Shown here: piece after piece, positions 1 through 6,872 of the stretch
Position numbering within the stretch: the stretch's first letter is position 1
Layout of the letters: each line of letters starts with the position of its first letter
Assembly: GCA_013360535.1 (NCBI GenBank)
Contig: JABWBL010000174.1
Span: 1-7,093 of the forward strand
Direction: 5' to 3'
DNA from: Planctomycetaceae bacterium
Lineage (GTDB): Bacteria; Planctomycetota; UBA1135; GCA-002686595
DNA: 7,093 nt
Made by a program: the position numbers and the translations under genes
Notes under the pieces: generated by a model
Databases searched by the model: none
Told to the model about the DNA's origin: nothing
What the model saw: the letters and a program-made list of their open reading frames with translations, nothing else

Positions 1-519
1 CTGCTCTCCGGCTGCAAGGTCGCCGCGGGCGTGCGCTTCGCCGCGGTCGGCGGTTCGACGGCGCGCCAGCTGAAGGAAAGCGGCTTCGAAGCGAGCTGGA
101 CCGGCGACGGCGGCGCGCGCGAGCTCGCCCAGAAGCTCGAAATCACCGGGAAGAACAGCGTGTTCTGGCCGTGCGCGGCCGAGGCGTTGCCCGAGCTCGA
201 GGAAGGCCTGAAGGAGCGTGGTGTCGCGCTCCAGCGGCTCGCCGTCTACCGCACGCGCGTCGTCACGGGCGCCCAGCTCTCGTCCGACGTCGACGTGCGC
301 GTCTACATGAGCCCCTCGGCGGTCGAGGCGGGCCTCGCGTGGGAACGCGCGAATCCCGGCCGCGCCACCGAACGTCTCGCGCTCGGCCACTCGACCGCAA
401 AGGCGCTCGAGGCCGCGGCGCTGCCCGCGCGTGCGCCCGCCTGCTCGAGCGCTCCGATCACCGACGAGCTCGTCGCCGAGCTCTCCCGTCTCGTCCGCAA
501 AACCGTGAGCCAACGATGA
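1..519 (+). CDS. hemD: Uroporphyrinogen-III synthase, 3' part (N-terminus outside window)
   Basis: HemD closes and rearranges hydroxymethylbilane into uroporphyrinogen III in the cytoplasm. The reading frame is open from base 1, so the gene begins upstream; 172 residues are visible of a family usually near 240-270, so roughly 70-90 N-terminal residues are missing. A GTG at base 31 is internal, not the start. Visible family hallmarks are AAVGGSTARQL (about residues 14-24), a VFWP...EALPELEEGLKERG stretch followed by the typical AVYRTR (about 81-86), YMSPSAV (102-108) and ALGHSTAKAL (127-136), which match the alternating segments of the two-lobed HemD fold. HemD is poorly conserved in sequence, so the call rests also on context: its TGA overlaps the hemB ATG as ATGA. 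I see no frameshift. Confidence 0.88.
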   Translation: MLSGCKVAAGVRFAAVGGSTARQLKESGFEASWTGDGGARELAQKLEITGKNSVFWPCAAEALPELEEGLKERGVALQRLAVYRTRVVTGAQLSSDVDVRVYMSPSAVEAGLAWERANPGRATERLALGHSTAKALEAAALPARAPACSSAPITDELVAELSRLVRKTVSQR

Positions 520-1484
520 AGATCCGCCCCCGCCGACTCCGCACCACCGCCACCCTGCGCGAGGCCGTCGCCGAGACGCAGTTCCGTGTCCAGCAGCTGA
601 TCCAGCCGCACTTCGTGATCGACGACACGAACGCGGTGCAGGCGATCTCGTCGATGCCGGGCATCGAGCGCATGGGCATCACGCGCCTCGTCGAGCGCGT
701 GGGCCGCGACCTCGACCTCGGGCTCTCGACCGTGCTGCTGTTCGGGCTCACCGACCACAAGGACCAACGCGGCGCGAGCGCGACCGACGCCGACGGCCTG
801 ATCCCGCGCGCGGTTCGCGCGCTGCGCGAGCGCTTCGGCGACAAGCTCGTGATCGCGACCGACGTGTGCCTGTGCGGTTCGCTCGAGCACGGCCACTGCG
901 GCGTCTTGAAGGAAGGCAAGGTGCTCAACGACGAGACGCTGCCGATCCTCGCCGCGATGGCGCTCGCCCACGCCAAGGCCGGCGCCGACATCGTCGCCCC
1001 GAGCGACATGATGGACGGGCGTGTCGCCGCGATCCGCGCGACGCTCGACGCCAGCGGGCACAGCGACACGACGCTGATGAGCTACTCGACCAAGTTCGCC
1101 TCGGCCTTCTACGGGCCGTTCCGCGAGGCCGCCGACAGCGCGCCGAAGTCGGGCGACCGCAAGAGCTACCAGATGGACCACCGCAACGCGCGCGAGGCGC
1201 TGCGCGAGAGCCTGCTCGACGAGCAGGAAGGCGCGGACATCCTGATGGTCAAGCCCGCGCTGTCGTACCTCGACATCATCCGCACGATCAAGGACCGCAC
1301 GCTGGTTCCGCTCGCCGCCTACAACGTGTCGGGCGAGTACTCGATGGTGAAGGCCGCGGCGGCGAACGGCTGGATCGACGAGAAGCTCGTCGTGCGCGAG
1401 ATCCTCAACTCGATGTTCCGCGCCGGTTCCGACCTGGTGATCAGCTACCACGGGCGCGAGGCGCGCGAGAAGGGCTGGATCTGA
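516..1484 (+). CDS. hemB: Delta-aminolevulinic acid dehydratase (porphobilinogen synthase)
   Basis: HemB condenses two 5-aminolevulinate molecules to porphobilinogen in the cytoplasm. The 322-residue product has the normal family length. The two Schiff-base lysines are present: K193 in SYSTKFASAFYGPF and K246 in ILMVKPALSYLD. The metal site reads DVCLCGSLEHGHCG with Cys118, Cys120 and Cys128, the three-cysteine pattern of the zinc-dependent class rather than the aspartate-rich magnesium class. APSDMMDGRV (about 161-170) and the C-terminal YNVSGEYSM and ISYHGREA segments are also typical. The ATG at 516 is chosen because the protein then begins at the usual N-terminus (RPRRLR); the frame stays open further upstream only inside hemD. 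There is no clear Shine-Dalgarno site before it, so translation probably depends on reinitiation after hemD (ATGA overlap). Confidence 0.98.
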   Translation: MKIRPRRLRTTATLREAVAETQFRVQQLIQPHFVIDDTNAVQAISSMPGIERMGITRLVERVGRDLDLGLSTVLLFGLTDHKDQRGASATDADGLIPRAVRALRERFGDKLVIATDVCLCGSLEHGHCGVLKEGKVLNDETLPILAAMALAHAKAGADIVAPSDMMDGRVAAIRATLDASGHSDTTLMSYSTKFASAFYGPFREAADSAPKSGDRKSYQMDHRNAREALRESLLDEQEGADILMVKPALSYLDIIRTIKDRTLVPLAAYNVSGEYSMVKAAAANGWIDEKLVVREILNSMFRAGSDLVISYHGREAREKGWI

Positions 1485-2767
1485 TGCACCCGCTGCTCGA
1501 ACGCGCGAAGAAAGTGATGCCGGGCGGGGTGTCGAGCCCCGTGCGCGCCTTCCTCGCGGTCGGTGGCGAACCGCCGATCGTCGCGAAGGCGCGCGGGGCG
1601 GAAGTCACCGACGTCGATGGCAAGGTCTACACCGATCTCGTCGGCTCCTGGGGCCCGATGATCCTCGGGCACTCGCATCCGGCGGTGGTCGAGGCGATCA
1701 CGCGCGCGGCGCAGGAAGGCCTGAGCTTCGGCGCGACGTGCGAGCGCGAGGTGATGCTCGCCGAGGCGGTGCTGTGCCGCTTCCCGTGGGCCGAGAAGGT
1801 GCGCTTCGTGTCGACGGGCACCGAGGCGGTGATGAGCGCGGTGCGCCTCGCGCGCGGCGCCACCGGACGCAGCCGCATCGTCAAGTTCGAGGCCTGCTAC
1901 CACGGCCACGCGGACAGCCTGCTCGTCAAGGGCGGCTCGGGGCTCGCGACGCTCGGCATCCCGTCGTCGGCGGGCGTGCCGCCGGCGCTGGCGGAGCTCA
2001 CCGAGGTGCTGCCGCTCGACGACGAGCGGGCCGCGGACGAGCTTTTTGCCGCAAAGGGCAAGGAAATCGCCTGTGTCATCATCGAGCCGCTGCCGGCGAA
2101 CTCCGGCCTGCTCGTGCAGCGTCAGGAGTTCCTCGAGCACCTGCGCAAGCTCACGCGCGCGCACGGTGCGCTGCTGATCTTCGACGAGGTCATCAGCGGC
2201 CTGCGCGTCGCGATGGGCGGCATGACGGAACTGACGAAGATCGAGCCCGACATCGTCACGCTCGGCAAGATCGTCGGCGGCGGCATGCCGGTCGGCGCGT
2301 ACCTCGCCAAGGACACGCTGATGACGCAGGTCGCGCCGCTGGGGCCCGTGTACCAGGCCGGCACGCTGTCGGGAAATCCCGTCGCGATGGCGGCCGGGCT
2401 CGCGACGCTCAAGCTGCTCGAGGACCGCAAGGTCTACGCGGAGCTCGACCAGAAGGGCGCGACGCTGCAGAAGGGCTTCCAGTCCGCACTCGATCGCCAC
2501 GGCTTGCCGGCGACGGTCGCGCGCGTCGGCTCGATCCTGTGGCTCAGCCTGCAGAAAGGTCCGGCGCCGCGGGCGTGGCATCAAGTCGAGACCGCGGGCG
2601 CGAAGCTGTACGGCAAGCTGCACCGCAACCTGATGCGCGAAGGCCTGTGGATGGCGCCCTCGGCCTTCGAAGTGGCCTTCGTCTCGCTCGCGCACGCGCC
2701 CGAGCACCTCGAACGTGCGACCGCGGCCTTCGAGCGCGCGCTCGCCGCCACGGTGAAGGAAGGCTGA
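1484..2767 (+). CDS. hemL: Glutamate-1-semialdehyde 2,1-aminomutase
   Basis: HemL is the PLP enzyme that turns glutamate-1-semialdehyde into 5-aminolevulinate, the second dedicated step of the C5 route. The 427-residue product is full length. The PLP lysine is K262 in TLGKIVGGGMPVGAY, the pyridine-nitrogen aspartate is D234 in IFDEV, and Y139 in CYHGHAD stacks on the cofactor; all three are 11 residues earlier than in the Synechococcus enzyme (K273, D245, Y150). The mobile active-site loop (LLVKGGSGLATLGIPSSAGVP) and GPVYQAGTLSGNP are present, which separates it from ordinary class-III aminotransferases. Oddities are STGTEA where SGTEA is usual and PANSGLL where GNMG-like sequence is usual. 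ATG shares one base with the hemB stop (TGATG); an AAGGG-like site lies at 1470-1474. The frame is open far upstream, but that part overlaps hemB and is a GC-bias artefact. Confidence 0.98.
   Translation: MHPLLERAKKVMPGGVSSPVRAFLAVGGEPPIVAKARGAEVTDVDGKVYTDLVGSWGPMILGHSHPAVVEAITRAAQEGLSFGATCEREVMLAEAVLCRFPWAEKVRFVSTGTEAVMSAVRLARGATGRSRIVKFEACYHGHADSLLVKGGSGLATLGIPSSAGVPPALAELTEVLPLDDERAADELFAAKGKEIACVIIEPLPANSGLLVQRQEFLEHLRKLTRAHGALLIFDEVISGLRVAMGGMTELTKIEPDIVTLGKIVGGGMPVGAYLAKDTLMTQVAPLGPVYQAGTLSGNPVAMAAGLATLKLLEDRKVYAELDQKGATLQKGFQSALDRHGLPATVARVGSILWLSLQKGPAPRAWHQVETAGAKLYGKLHRNLMREGLWMAPSAFEVAFVSLAHAPEHLERATAAFERALAATVKEG
2756..2760 (+). promoter_or_regulatory. Ribosome binding site of the sensor kinase
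   Basis: AAGGA sits at the very end of hemL, eight bases before the GTG at 2769. It supports that GTG as the true start and shows that the kinase can be initiated independently although hemL ends only one base earlier. Confidence 0.7.
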
Positions 2768-2768
2768 C

Positions 2769-3749
2769 GTGGACTCCACCCGTCGCAAGCTCTACTCGTA
2801 CGTCGCGGTAGTCGCGCTGTACCTGCTTGTGTTCGGGTGGTGGCTGTTCTTCTTCTACCACCAGAGCGACTTCCTGCTGCGCAAGGTGACGGCGCAGGGC
2901 GTCGTGGTGCCGGCCGAGGTCGAGCAGGCGCTGCGGACGGCGACCGACGAGAGCATGCGCATGTTCGTGTTCGAGGGCGGCTTCCTCGGCCTGCTCCTGC
3001 TCGCGAGCATCGCGCTGGTCGTGCGTTCGCTGCAGCGCGAGCTCAGCGTGCACCGCCAGCAGCGCAACTTCCTCTCGGCGGTCACGCACGAGCTCAAGAG
3101 CCCGATCGCGTCGGCCAAGCTGTACGTCGAGAGCCTGCAGCTGGGGCGCGCCGAGGGCGAGAAGCGCGAGCGCTACCTGCGCCACGCGCACCAGGACCTC
3201 AACCGCCTGCAGCAGATGGTCGAGAGCCTGCTCGTGACCGCGCGCATGACGACGACCGGGCCCGACGTCAAGCTGCGCGAGCTGGATCTCGCCGGTGAGG
3301 CGCGCGAGATCGCGGCCGAGCTCGCGACCGACCCGCAGACGTCGACGGCGAAGCTCGAGCTCGAGCTCTCCGGCCCGCTGTCCGTTCAGGCCGACCCGCT
3401 CGCGCTGCGCACGATCCTGCGCAACCTCGTGTCCAACGCCGTCAAGTACGCCGGGCCGGCTCCGCGCGTCGCCCTCAAGGTCGAACGGCGCGGCCCGCAG
3501 GCCCTGATCGTGGTGCGAGACTTCGGTCCGGGGTTGAAGGGCGCCGATCCGCGCCGCATCTTCGACGCCTTCGTACGCGGTGGCGACGAGAACGTGCGCA
3601 CGCGGCCGGGTGTCGGGCTGGGACTGTTCCTGGTGGCCGAGCTCGCCCGCGCCCAGGGCGGAGACGCCCGTGCCGTCACGGGCCTCGAAGGCGGCGGTTT
3701 CGCCGTCGAAGTCACGCTGCCCGCGACGGGAAAGGACCTGCAATCGTGA
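2769..3749 (+). CDS. Membrane sensor histidine kinase, HAMP-less, in heme operon
   Basis: This 326-residue protein is an orthodox sensor kinase expected to autophosphorylate on histidine and pass the phosphate to the regulator encoded next. Two hydrophobic segments (about 8-30, rich in Trp/Phe, and about 66-86) enclose a loop of only some 35 residues, presumably outside the membrane. The dimerisation/phosphoacceptor helix follows almost at once, with H107 in FLSAVTHELKSPIAS, so there is no space for a HAMP or PAS domain. The ATPase domain has the N box NLVSNAVKY (N219, N223), G1 DFGPG (251-255), F box IFDAFVRG (264-271) and G2 GVGLGLFLV (281-289), all intact. The start is GTG with a good ribosome binding site, one base after the hemL stop. 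Its stop overlaps the regulator's GTG (GTGA). The signal sensed is unknown; position in the operon suggests a link to heme or oxygen status, by inference only. Confidence 0.95.
   Translation: MDSTRRKLYSYVAVVALYLLVFGWWLFFFYHQSDFLLRKVTAQGVVVPAEVEQALRTATDESMRMFVFEGGFLGLLLLASIALVVRSLQRELSVHRQQRNFLSAVTHELKSPIASAKLYVESLQLGRAEGEKRERYLRHAHQDLNRLQQMVESLLVTARMTTTGPDVKLRELDLAGEAREIAAELATDPQTSTAKLELELSGPLSVQADPLALRTILRNLVSNAVKYAGPAPRVALKVERRGPQALIVVRDFGPGLKGADPRRIFDAFVRGGDENVRTRPGVGLGLFLVAELARAQGGDARAVTGLEGGGFAVEVTLPATGKDLQS
3734..3736 (+). promoter_or_regulatory. Ribosome binding site of the response regulator
   Basis: A short GGA core, within GGGAAAGGA at 3728-3736, lies nine bases before the GTG at 3746 inside the last kinase codons. 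It favours that GTG as the start; no other start codon in this frame nearby would retain the conserved VVVEDEE strand of the receiver domain. Confidence 0.5.
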
Positions 3750-4444
3750 GCGCGGACAAACTGGTCGTCGTCGAGGACGAGGAGCACCTCGCCGAGGTGA
3801 TCGCGGACAATCTCGAGCTCGAGGGCTACGAGGTCGAGGTGATCGTCGACGGTCTCGCGGCGCTCGAGCGGCTGCGGCGCGAGCCCGCGCCGGCGCTGGT
3901 GCTGCTCGACGTGATGTTGCCCGGCATGGACGGCTTCACGATCTGCGAGACGCTGCGCCGCGAGGGTCGCGACATGCCGATCCTGTTCCTGACCGCGCGC
4001 AGCGGGCTCGACGACCGCGTCAAGGGCCTCGAGCTCGGCGGCGACGACTTCCTCGGGAAGCCCTTCGACCTGCGCGAGCTGATGCTGCGCGTGCGCGCGA
4101 TCCTCAAGCGCGCCACCTGGTACAACGGCCCGTCTCCCATCGGCGACGTGCTCACGCTCGGCCCCGCGCGCGTCGACTTCAAGCGCTACGTCGCGATCGT
4201 CGACGGCCGCGAGATCCAGCTCTCCCAGAAGGAGACCATGATCCTGCGCTGCCTCGCGGAGAAGCCCGGCGAGGTCGTCGCACGCGCCGAGATCCTCGAC
4301 CGCGTCTGGGGCTACGACGCGTTCCCCACCGAGCGCACGATCGACAATTTCATCGTGCGCCTGCGCCGCCTGCTCGAACCCGATCCCCAGTCCCCGCGCT
4401 ACATCCACACCGTGCGCGGCACCGGATACCGACTCACGCCATGA
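3746..4444 (+). CDS. OmpR/PhoB-family response regulator, partner of the adjacent kinase
   Basis: A 232-residue DNA-binding regulator, full length for the family. The receiver domain (about 5-118) has the acidic pair E10/D11, the phosphoacceptor D55 in LLDVMLPGMDG, T83 in FLTAR and K105 in LGKPF, so it should be phosphorylatable. The C-terminal winged-helix domain (about 135-232) shows the usual order: LSQKETMILRCLAEKPGEVVAR, the recognition-helix region TERTIDNFIVRLRRLLE, and the hairpin YIHTVRGTGYRL. It probably binds direct repeats as a dimer; its targets cannot be read from the window because no intergenic region with repeats exists here. The start is GTG, overlapping the kinase stop by four bases, and its own stop overlaps the hemE ATG by four bases (ATGA). 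GGDDFLGKPF is slightly unlike the common GADDYLTKPF. Specific regulon unknown. Confidence 0.96.
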   Translation: MSADKLVVVEDEEHLAEVIADNLELEGYEVEVIVDGLAALERLRREPAPALVLLDVMLPGMDGFTICETLRREGRDMPILFLTARSGLDDRVKGLELGGDDFLGKPFDLRELMLRVRAILKRATWYNGPSPIGDVLTLGPARVDFKRYVAIVDGREIQLSQKETMILRCLAEKPGEVVARAEILDRVWGYDAFPTERTIDNFIVRLRRLLEPDPQSPRYIHTVRGTGYRLTP

Positions 4445-5472
4445 AGTCCCAAGAACGCCTCCTGATGCGCGCCCTGCGGCGCGAGAAGACCGAACGCACT
4501 CCCGTCTGGCTGATGCGCCAGGCCGGCCGATACCTGCCCGAGTACCGCGAGGTGCGGCGTCAGGCCGGCGGCTTCATGGAGATGATCCGCGAGCCGAAGT
4601 ACGCCGCCGAGGTCACGATCCAGCCGATCCGTCGCTACGGCATGGACGCGGCGATCCTGTTCAGCGACATCCTCGTGCCGCTCGAGGCCATGGGCATGAA
4701 GCTCGTCTTCGACGACCACGGGCCGTCGCTGCCGATCCCGGTCCGCGACCGCAAGGCGATCGATGCACTGCACGTCGTCGATCCGGCGCAGACGATGGGC
4801 TACGTCGGCGAGGCGCTGCGCCTCACGCGCGCGGGCCTGCCCGACGAGACCACGCTGCTCGGCTTCTGCGGAGCGCCGTTCACGCTGGCGAGCTACGCCG
4901 TCGAGGGCGGCACGTCGAAGCAGTTCAGCTTCCTGCGGAAGATGATGTACCTCGACTTCGCGAGCTACTCCGCGCTGATGGACAAGCTCGCCGCGCAAGT
5001 GGTCGCGCACATGAAGTACCAGGTGGCGAGCGGCGCCGAGGCGGTCGTGCTGTTCGACACGTGGGCGGGCTCGCTCACGCGCGCCGACTACCAGAAGTAC
5101 GCCGCACCGTGGACCAGGCGCGTCGTCGACGGTCTCGCTGGCGTCGCGCCGCGCGTGCTTTTTGCCGGGGAATCGGGCCATTTCCTCGACGACCTGTTCG
5201 GCATGGGCGCCGAGGGTGTCGCGCTCGACCACCGCACGTCGATCCGTGACGCCTTCGAGCGCTCGAACGGTCGCTGCGCGCTGCAGGGCAACTTCGATCC
5301 GGCGGCGCTGTTCGCCTCGCCCGACGAGGTCTTCCGCCGCACCACCGCGCTGCTCGACGAGGTCGGCGGGCGGCCGGGCCACGTGCTCAACCTCGGGCAC
5401 GGCGTGTTCAAGGACACCGATCCCGAATGTGTCGGCGCGTTCGTGCGCGCCGCGAAGGAGCGCGCGAGATGA
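4441..5472 (+). CDS. hemE: Uroporphyrinogen decarboxylase
   Basis: HemE removes the four acetate carboxyl groups of uroporphyrinogen III, giving coproporphyrinogen III; no cofactor is needed. The 343-residue product is of normal length. The signature PVWLMRQAGRYLPEYR (21-36) carries the substrate-binding arginines R26 and R30 (Arg37 and Arg41 in the human enzyme), and FSDILVPLEAMG carries the essential D76 (human Asp86). GFCGAPFTLASYAVEGG, LFDTWAG, ALQGNFDP and LNLGHGV (with the conserved C-terminal histidine) are all present. One small departure is LDHRTS where most homologues have an aspartate-tryptophan pair. The ATG is taken because it gives the standard N-terminus; the open frame before it overlaps the regulator and kinase genes and is spurious. 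No clear Shine-Dalgarno site precedes it, so coupling to the regulator's translation through ATGA is likely. Confidence 0.98.
   Translation: MKSQERLLMRALRREKTERTPVWLMRQAGRYLPEYREVRRQAGGFMEMIREPKYAAEVTIQPIRRYGMDAAILFSDILVPLEAMGMKLVFDDHGPSLPIPVRDRKAIDALHVVDPAQTMGYVGEALRLTRAGLPDETTLLGFCGAPFTLASYAVEGGTSKQFSFLRKMMYLDFASYSALMDKLAAQVVAHMKYQVASGAEAVVLFDTWAGSLTRADYQKYAAPWTRRVVDGLAGVAPRVLFAGESGHFLDDLFGMGAEGVALDHRTSIRDAFERSNGRCALQGNFDPAALFASPDEVFRRTTALLDEVGGRPGHVLNLGHGVFKDTDPECVGAFVRAAKERAR
5455..5460 (+). promoter_or_regulatory. Ribosome binding site of hemN
   Basis: A full AAGGAG lies eight bases before the ATG at 5469, inside the last codons of hemE. It fixes the hemN start against an in-frame upstream ATG at 5427 and is the strongest such site in the window. 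Confidence 0.75.
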
Positions 5473-6857
5473 AGACCGCGGAATTGCGCGTCGACGAGGA
5501 GCTGATCCTGCGCATGTCGGGCGCGGGGCCGCGCTACACCTCGTACCCCACCGTGCCCGAGTGGCAGGACTTCGGCGACGCCGACGCGCGTGCGGCGCTC
5601 GTGCGCGCCTCGGCCAAGCCCGACGAGCCGCTGTGCATCTACGTGCACCTGCCGTTCTGCGCGCGCATGTGCCTGTTCTGCGGCTGCACGGTCGAGATCA
5701 CGCGGCGCCAAGGCAAGGTCGACAGCTACCTCGCGGCGATCGAGAAGGAAGTCGCGATGACCTGCGCGCTGCTCGGAAAGCGCCGCAAGATCGCGCAGAT
5801 CCACTGGGGCGGCGGGACGCCGACGCACCTCAAGCCCGAGGAGCTGCGCAGGCTGTACGGCATCCTCTCGAGCCACTTCGAGATCGAGCAGGGCGCCGAG
5901 ATCTCGATCGAGGTGCACCCGCACGTCACGAGCTTCGAGCAGATCGACACGCTGGTCGAGCTCGGCTTCAACCGCGTCTCGATGGGCGTGCAGGATCTCG
6001 ATTCGCACGTGCAGGAGGTGATCCACCGCGACCAGACGGCGGAAGAAACCGAGAACCTCGTCGCGCATTGCCGCAAGCGCGGCATCGGCGGCGTCAACCT
6101 CGACCTGATGTACGGCTTGCCCGAGCAGACCGAAGCGACGTTCGCGGCCACGCTGCAGACGATCGCGCGCATCAAGCCCGACCGCCTCGCGGTGTACGGC
6201 TACGCGCACGTGCCGTGGCTCAAGCGCCACCAGACCGCGCTCGAGCGCTATCGCCTGCCGACGGCGCCCGAACGCGCGCGCCTCTTCTTCGTGGCGATCG
6301 ACGAGCTCTCGAAGGCGGGTTACGAGGTGATCGGCCTCGACCACTTCGCGCTCAAGACCGATGCGCTCTATCGCGCGCTCGAGTCCGACACGCTGCACCG
6401 CAACTTCATGGGCTACACGACGCATCCTGCCGAGGAGATGCTCGCCTTCGGCATGAGCTCGATCGGCGACTTCGGCGGCGCGTTCGTGCAGAACAACCAC
6501 GACACGAGGAGCTACGAGGCCGCCATCAACGCTGGCCAGTTCTCCGCGATGAAGGGCATGGTGCGCAGCGCCGAGGACGACCTGCGCCGCGCCGTGATCC
6601 AGTCGCTGATGTGCGGCATGCGGCTCGACCTCGACGAGATGGAAGCGCGCTGCGGCGTCAAGGACCTCGCGACGCACTTCGCGCGCGAGCTGAGCGAGCT
6701 GCAGCCGCTCGCCGACCAGGGTTTCTGCACGATCTCCGGCCGCCGCGTCGACGTCACGCCGCGTGGCCGCCTGTTCCTGCGGCACCTCGCGATAGTGTTC
6801 GACGAGTACCTGCGCAAGAAGAAGGCCGAAGGGCCGCGCTTCAGCAAGACGATCTGA
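5469..6857 (+). CDS. hemN: Oxygen-independent coproporphyrinogen III dehydrogenase (radical SAM)
   Basis: HemN decarboxylates two propionate side chains of coproporphyrinogen III to give protoporphyrinogen IX using S-adenosylmethionine and a 4Fe-4S cluster, without oxygen. The 462-residue length matches true HemN. The N-terminus has PRYTSYPT (21-28), and the cluster motif reads CARMCLFCGC with C64, C68, C71 and the extra C73, each two residues later than C62/C66/C69/C71 of E. coli; Y58 corresponds to its SAM-stacking Y56. HWGGGTPT, RVSMGVQDLD, LDLMYGLPEQT, GLDHFAL and LHRNFMGYTT follow in the expected order, and a HemN C-terminal domain ends the protein. The fourth cysteine, the PRYTSYPT N-terminus and the length argue against the heme chaperone HemW. 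ATG overlaps the hemE stop (ATGA) and has an excellent ribosome binding site. Confidence 0.98.
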   Translation: MKTAELRVDEELILRMSGAGPRYTSYPTVPEWQDFGDADARAALVRASAKPDEPLCIYVHLPFCARMCLFCGCTVEITRRQGKVDSYLAAIEKEVAMTCALLGKRRKIAQIHWGGGTPTHLKPEELRRLYGILSSHFEIEQGAEISIEVHPHVTSFEQIDTLVELGFNRVSMGVQDLDSHVQEVIHRDQTAEETENLVAHCRKRGIGGVNLDLMYGLPEQTEATFAATLQTIARIKPDRLAVYGYAHVPWLKRHQTALERYRLPTAPERARLFFVAIDELSKAGYEVIGLDHFALKTDALYRALESDTLHRNFMGYTTHPAEEMLAFGMSSIGDFGGAFVQNNHDTRSYEAAINAGQFSAMKGMVRSAEDDLRRAVIQSLMCGMRLDLDEMEARCGVKDLATHFARELSELQPLADQGFCTISGRRVDVTPRGRLFLRHLAIVFDEYLRKKKAEGPRFSKTI

Positions 6858-6872
6858 CGGAACGGACTCCCC

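Noticed and set aside
171..515. Upstream extension of the hemB frame
   Set aside because: It encodes an arginine-rich out-of-frame reading of hemD; family N-terminus begins at the ATG at 516. The same reasoning excludes the extensions of hemL from 866 and hemE from 3580.
1738..2811. Second + strand open frame overlapping hemL, and similar ones at 2837-3298, 3295-3507, 4763-4945 and 5061-5249
   Set aside because: Low-complexity Arg/Ala translations shadowing hemL, the kinase, hemE; no independent start signal or family similarity.
5469..6857. HemW (heme chaperone) instead of HemN
   Set aside because: The fourth cysteine (C73), PRYTSYPT N-terminus, 462-residue length and LHRNFMGYTT are HemN features absent from HemW.
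6858..6872. Terminator or promoter between hemN and the oxidase gene
   Set aside because: Only 15 bases, with no inverted repeat, no T-run and no promoter-like elements; the genes are almost certainly co-transcribed.
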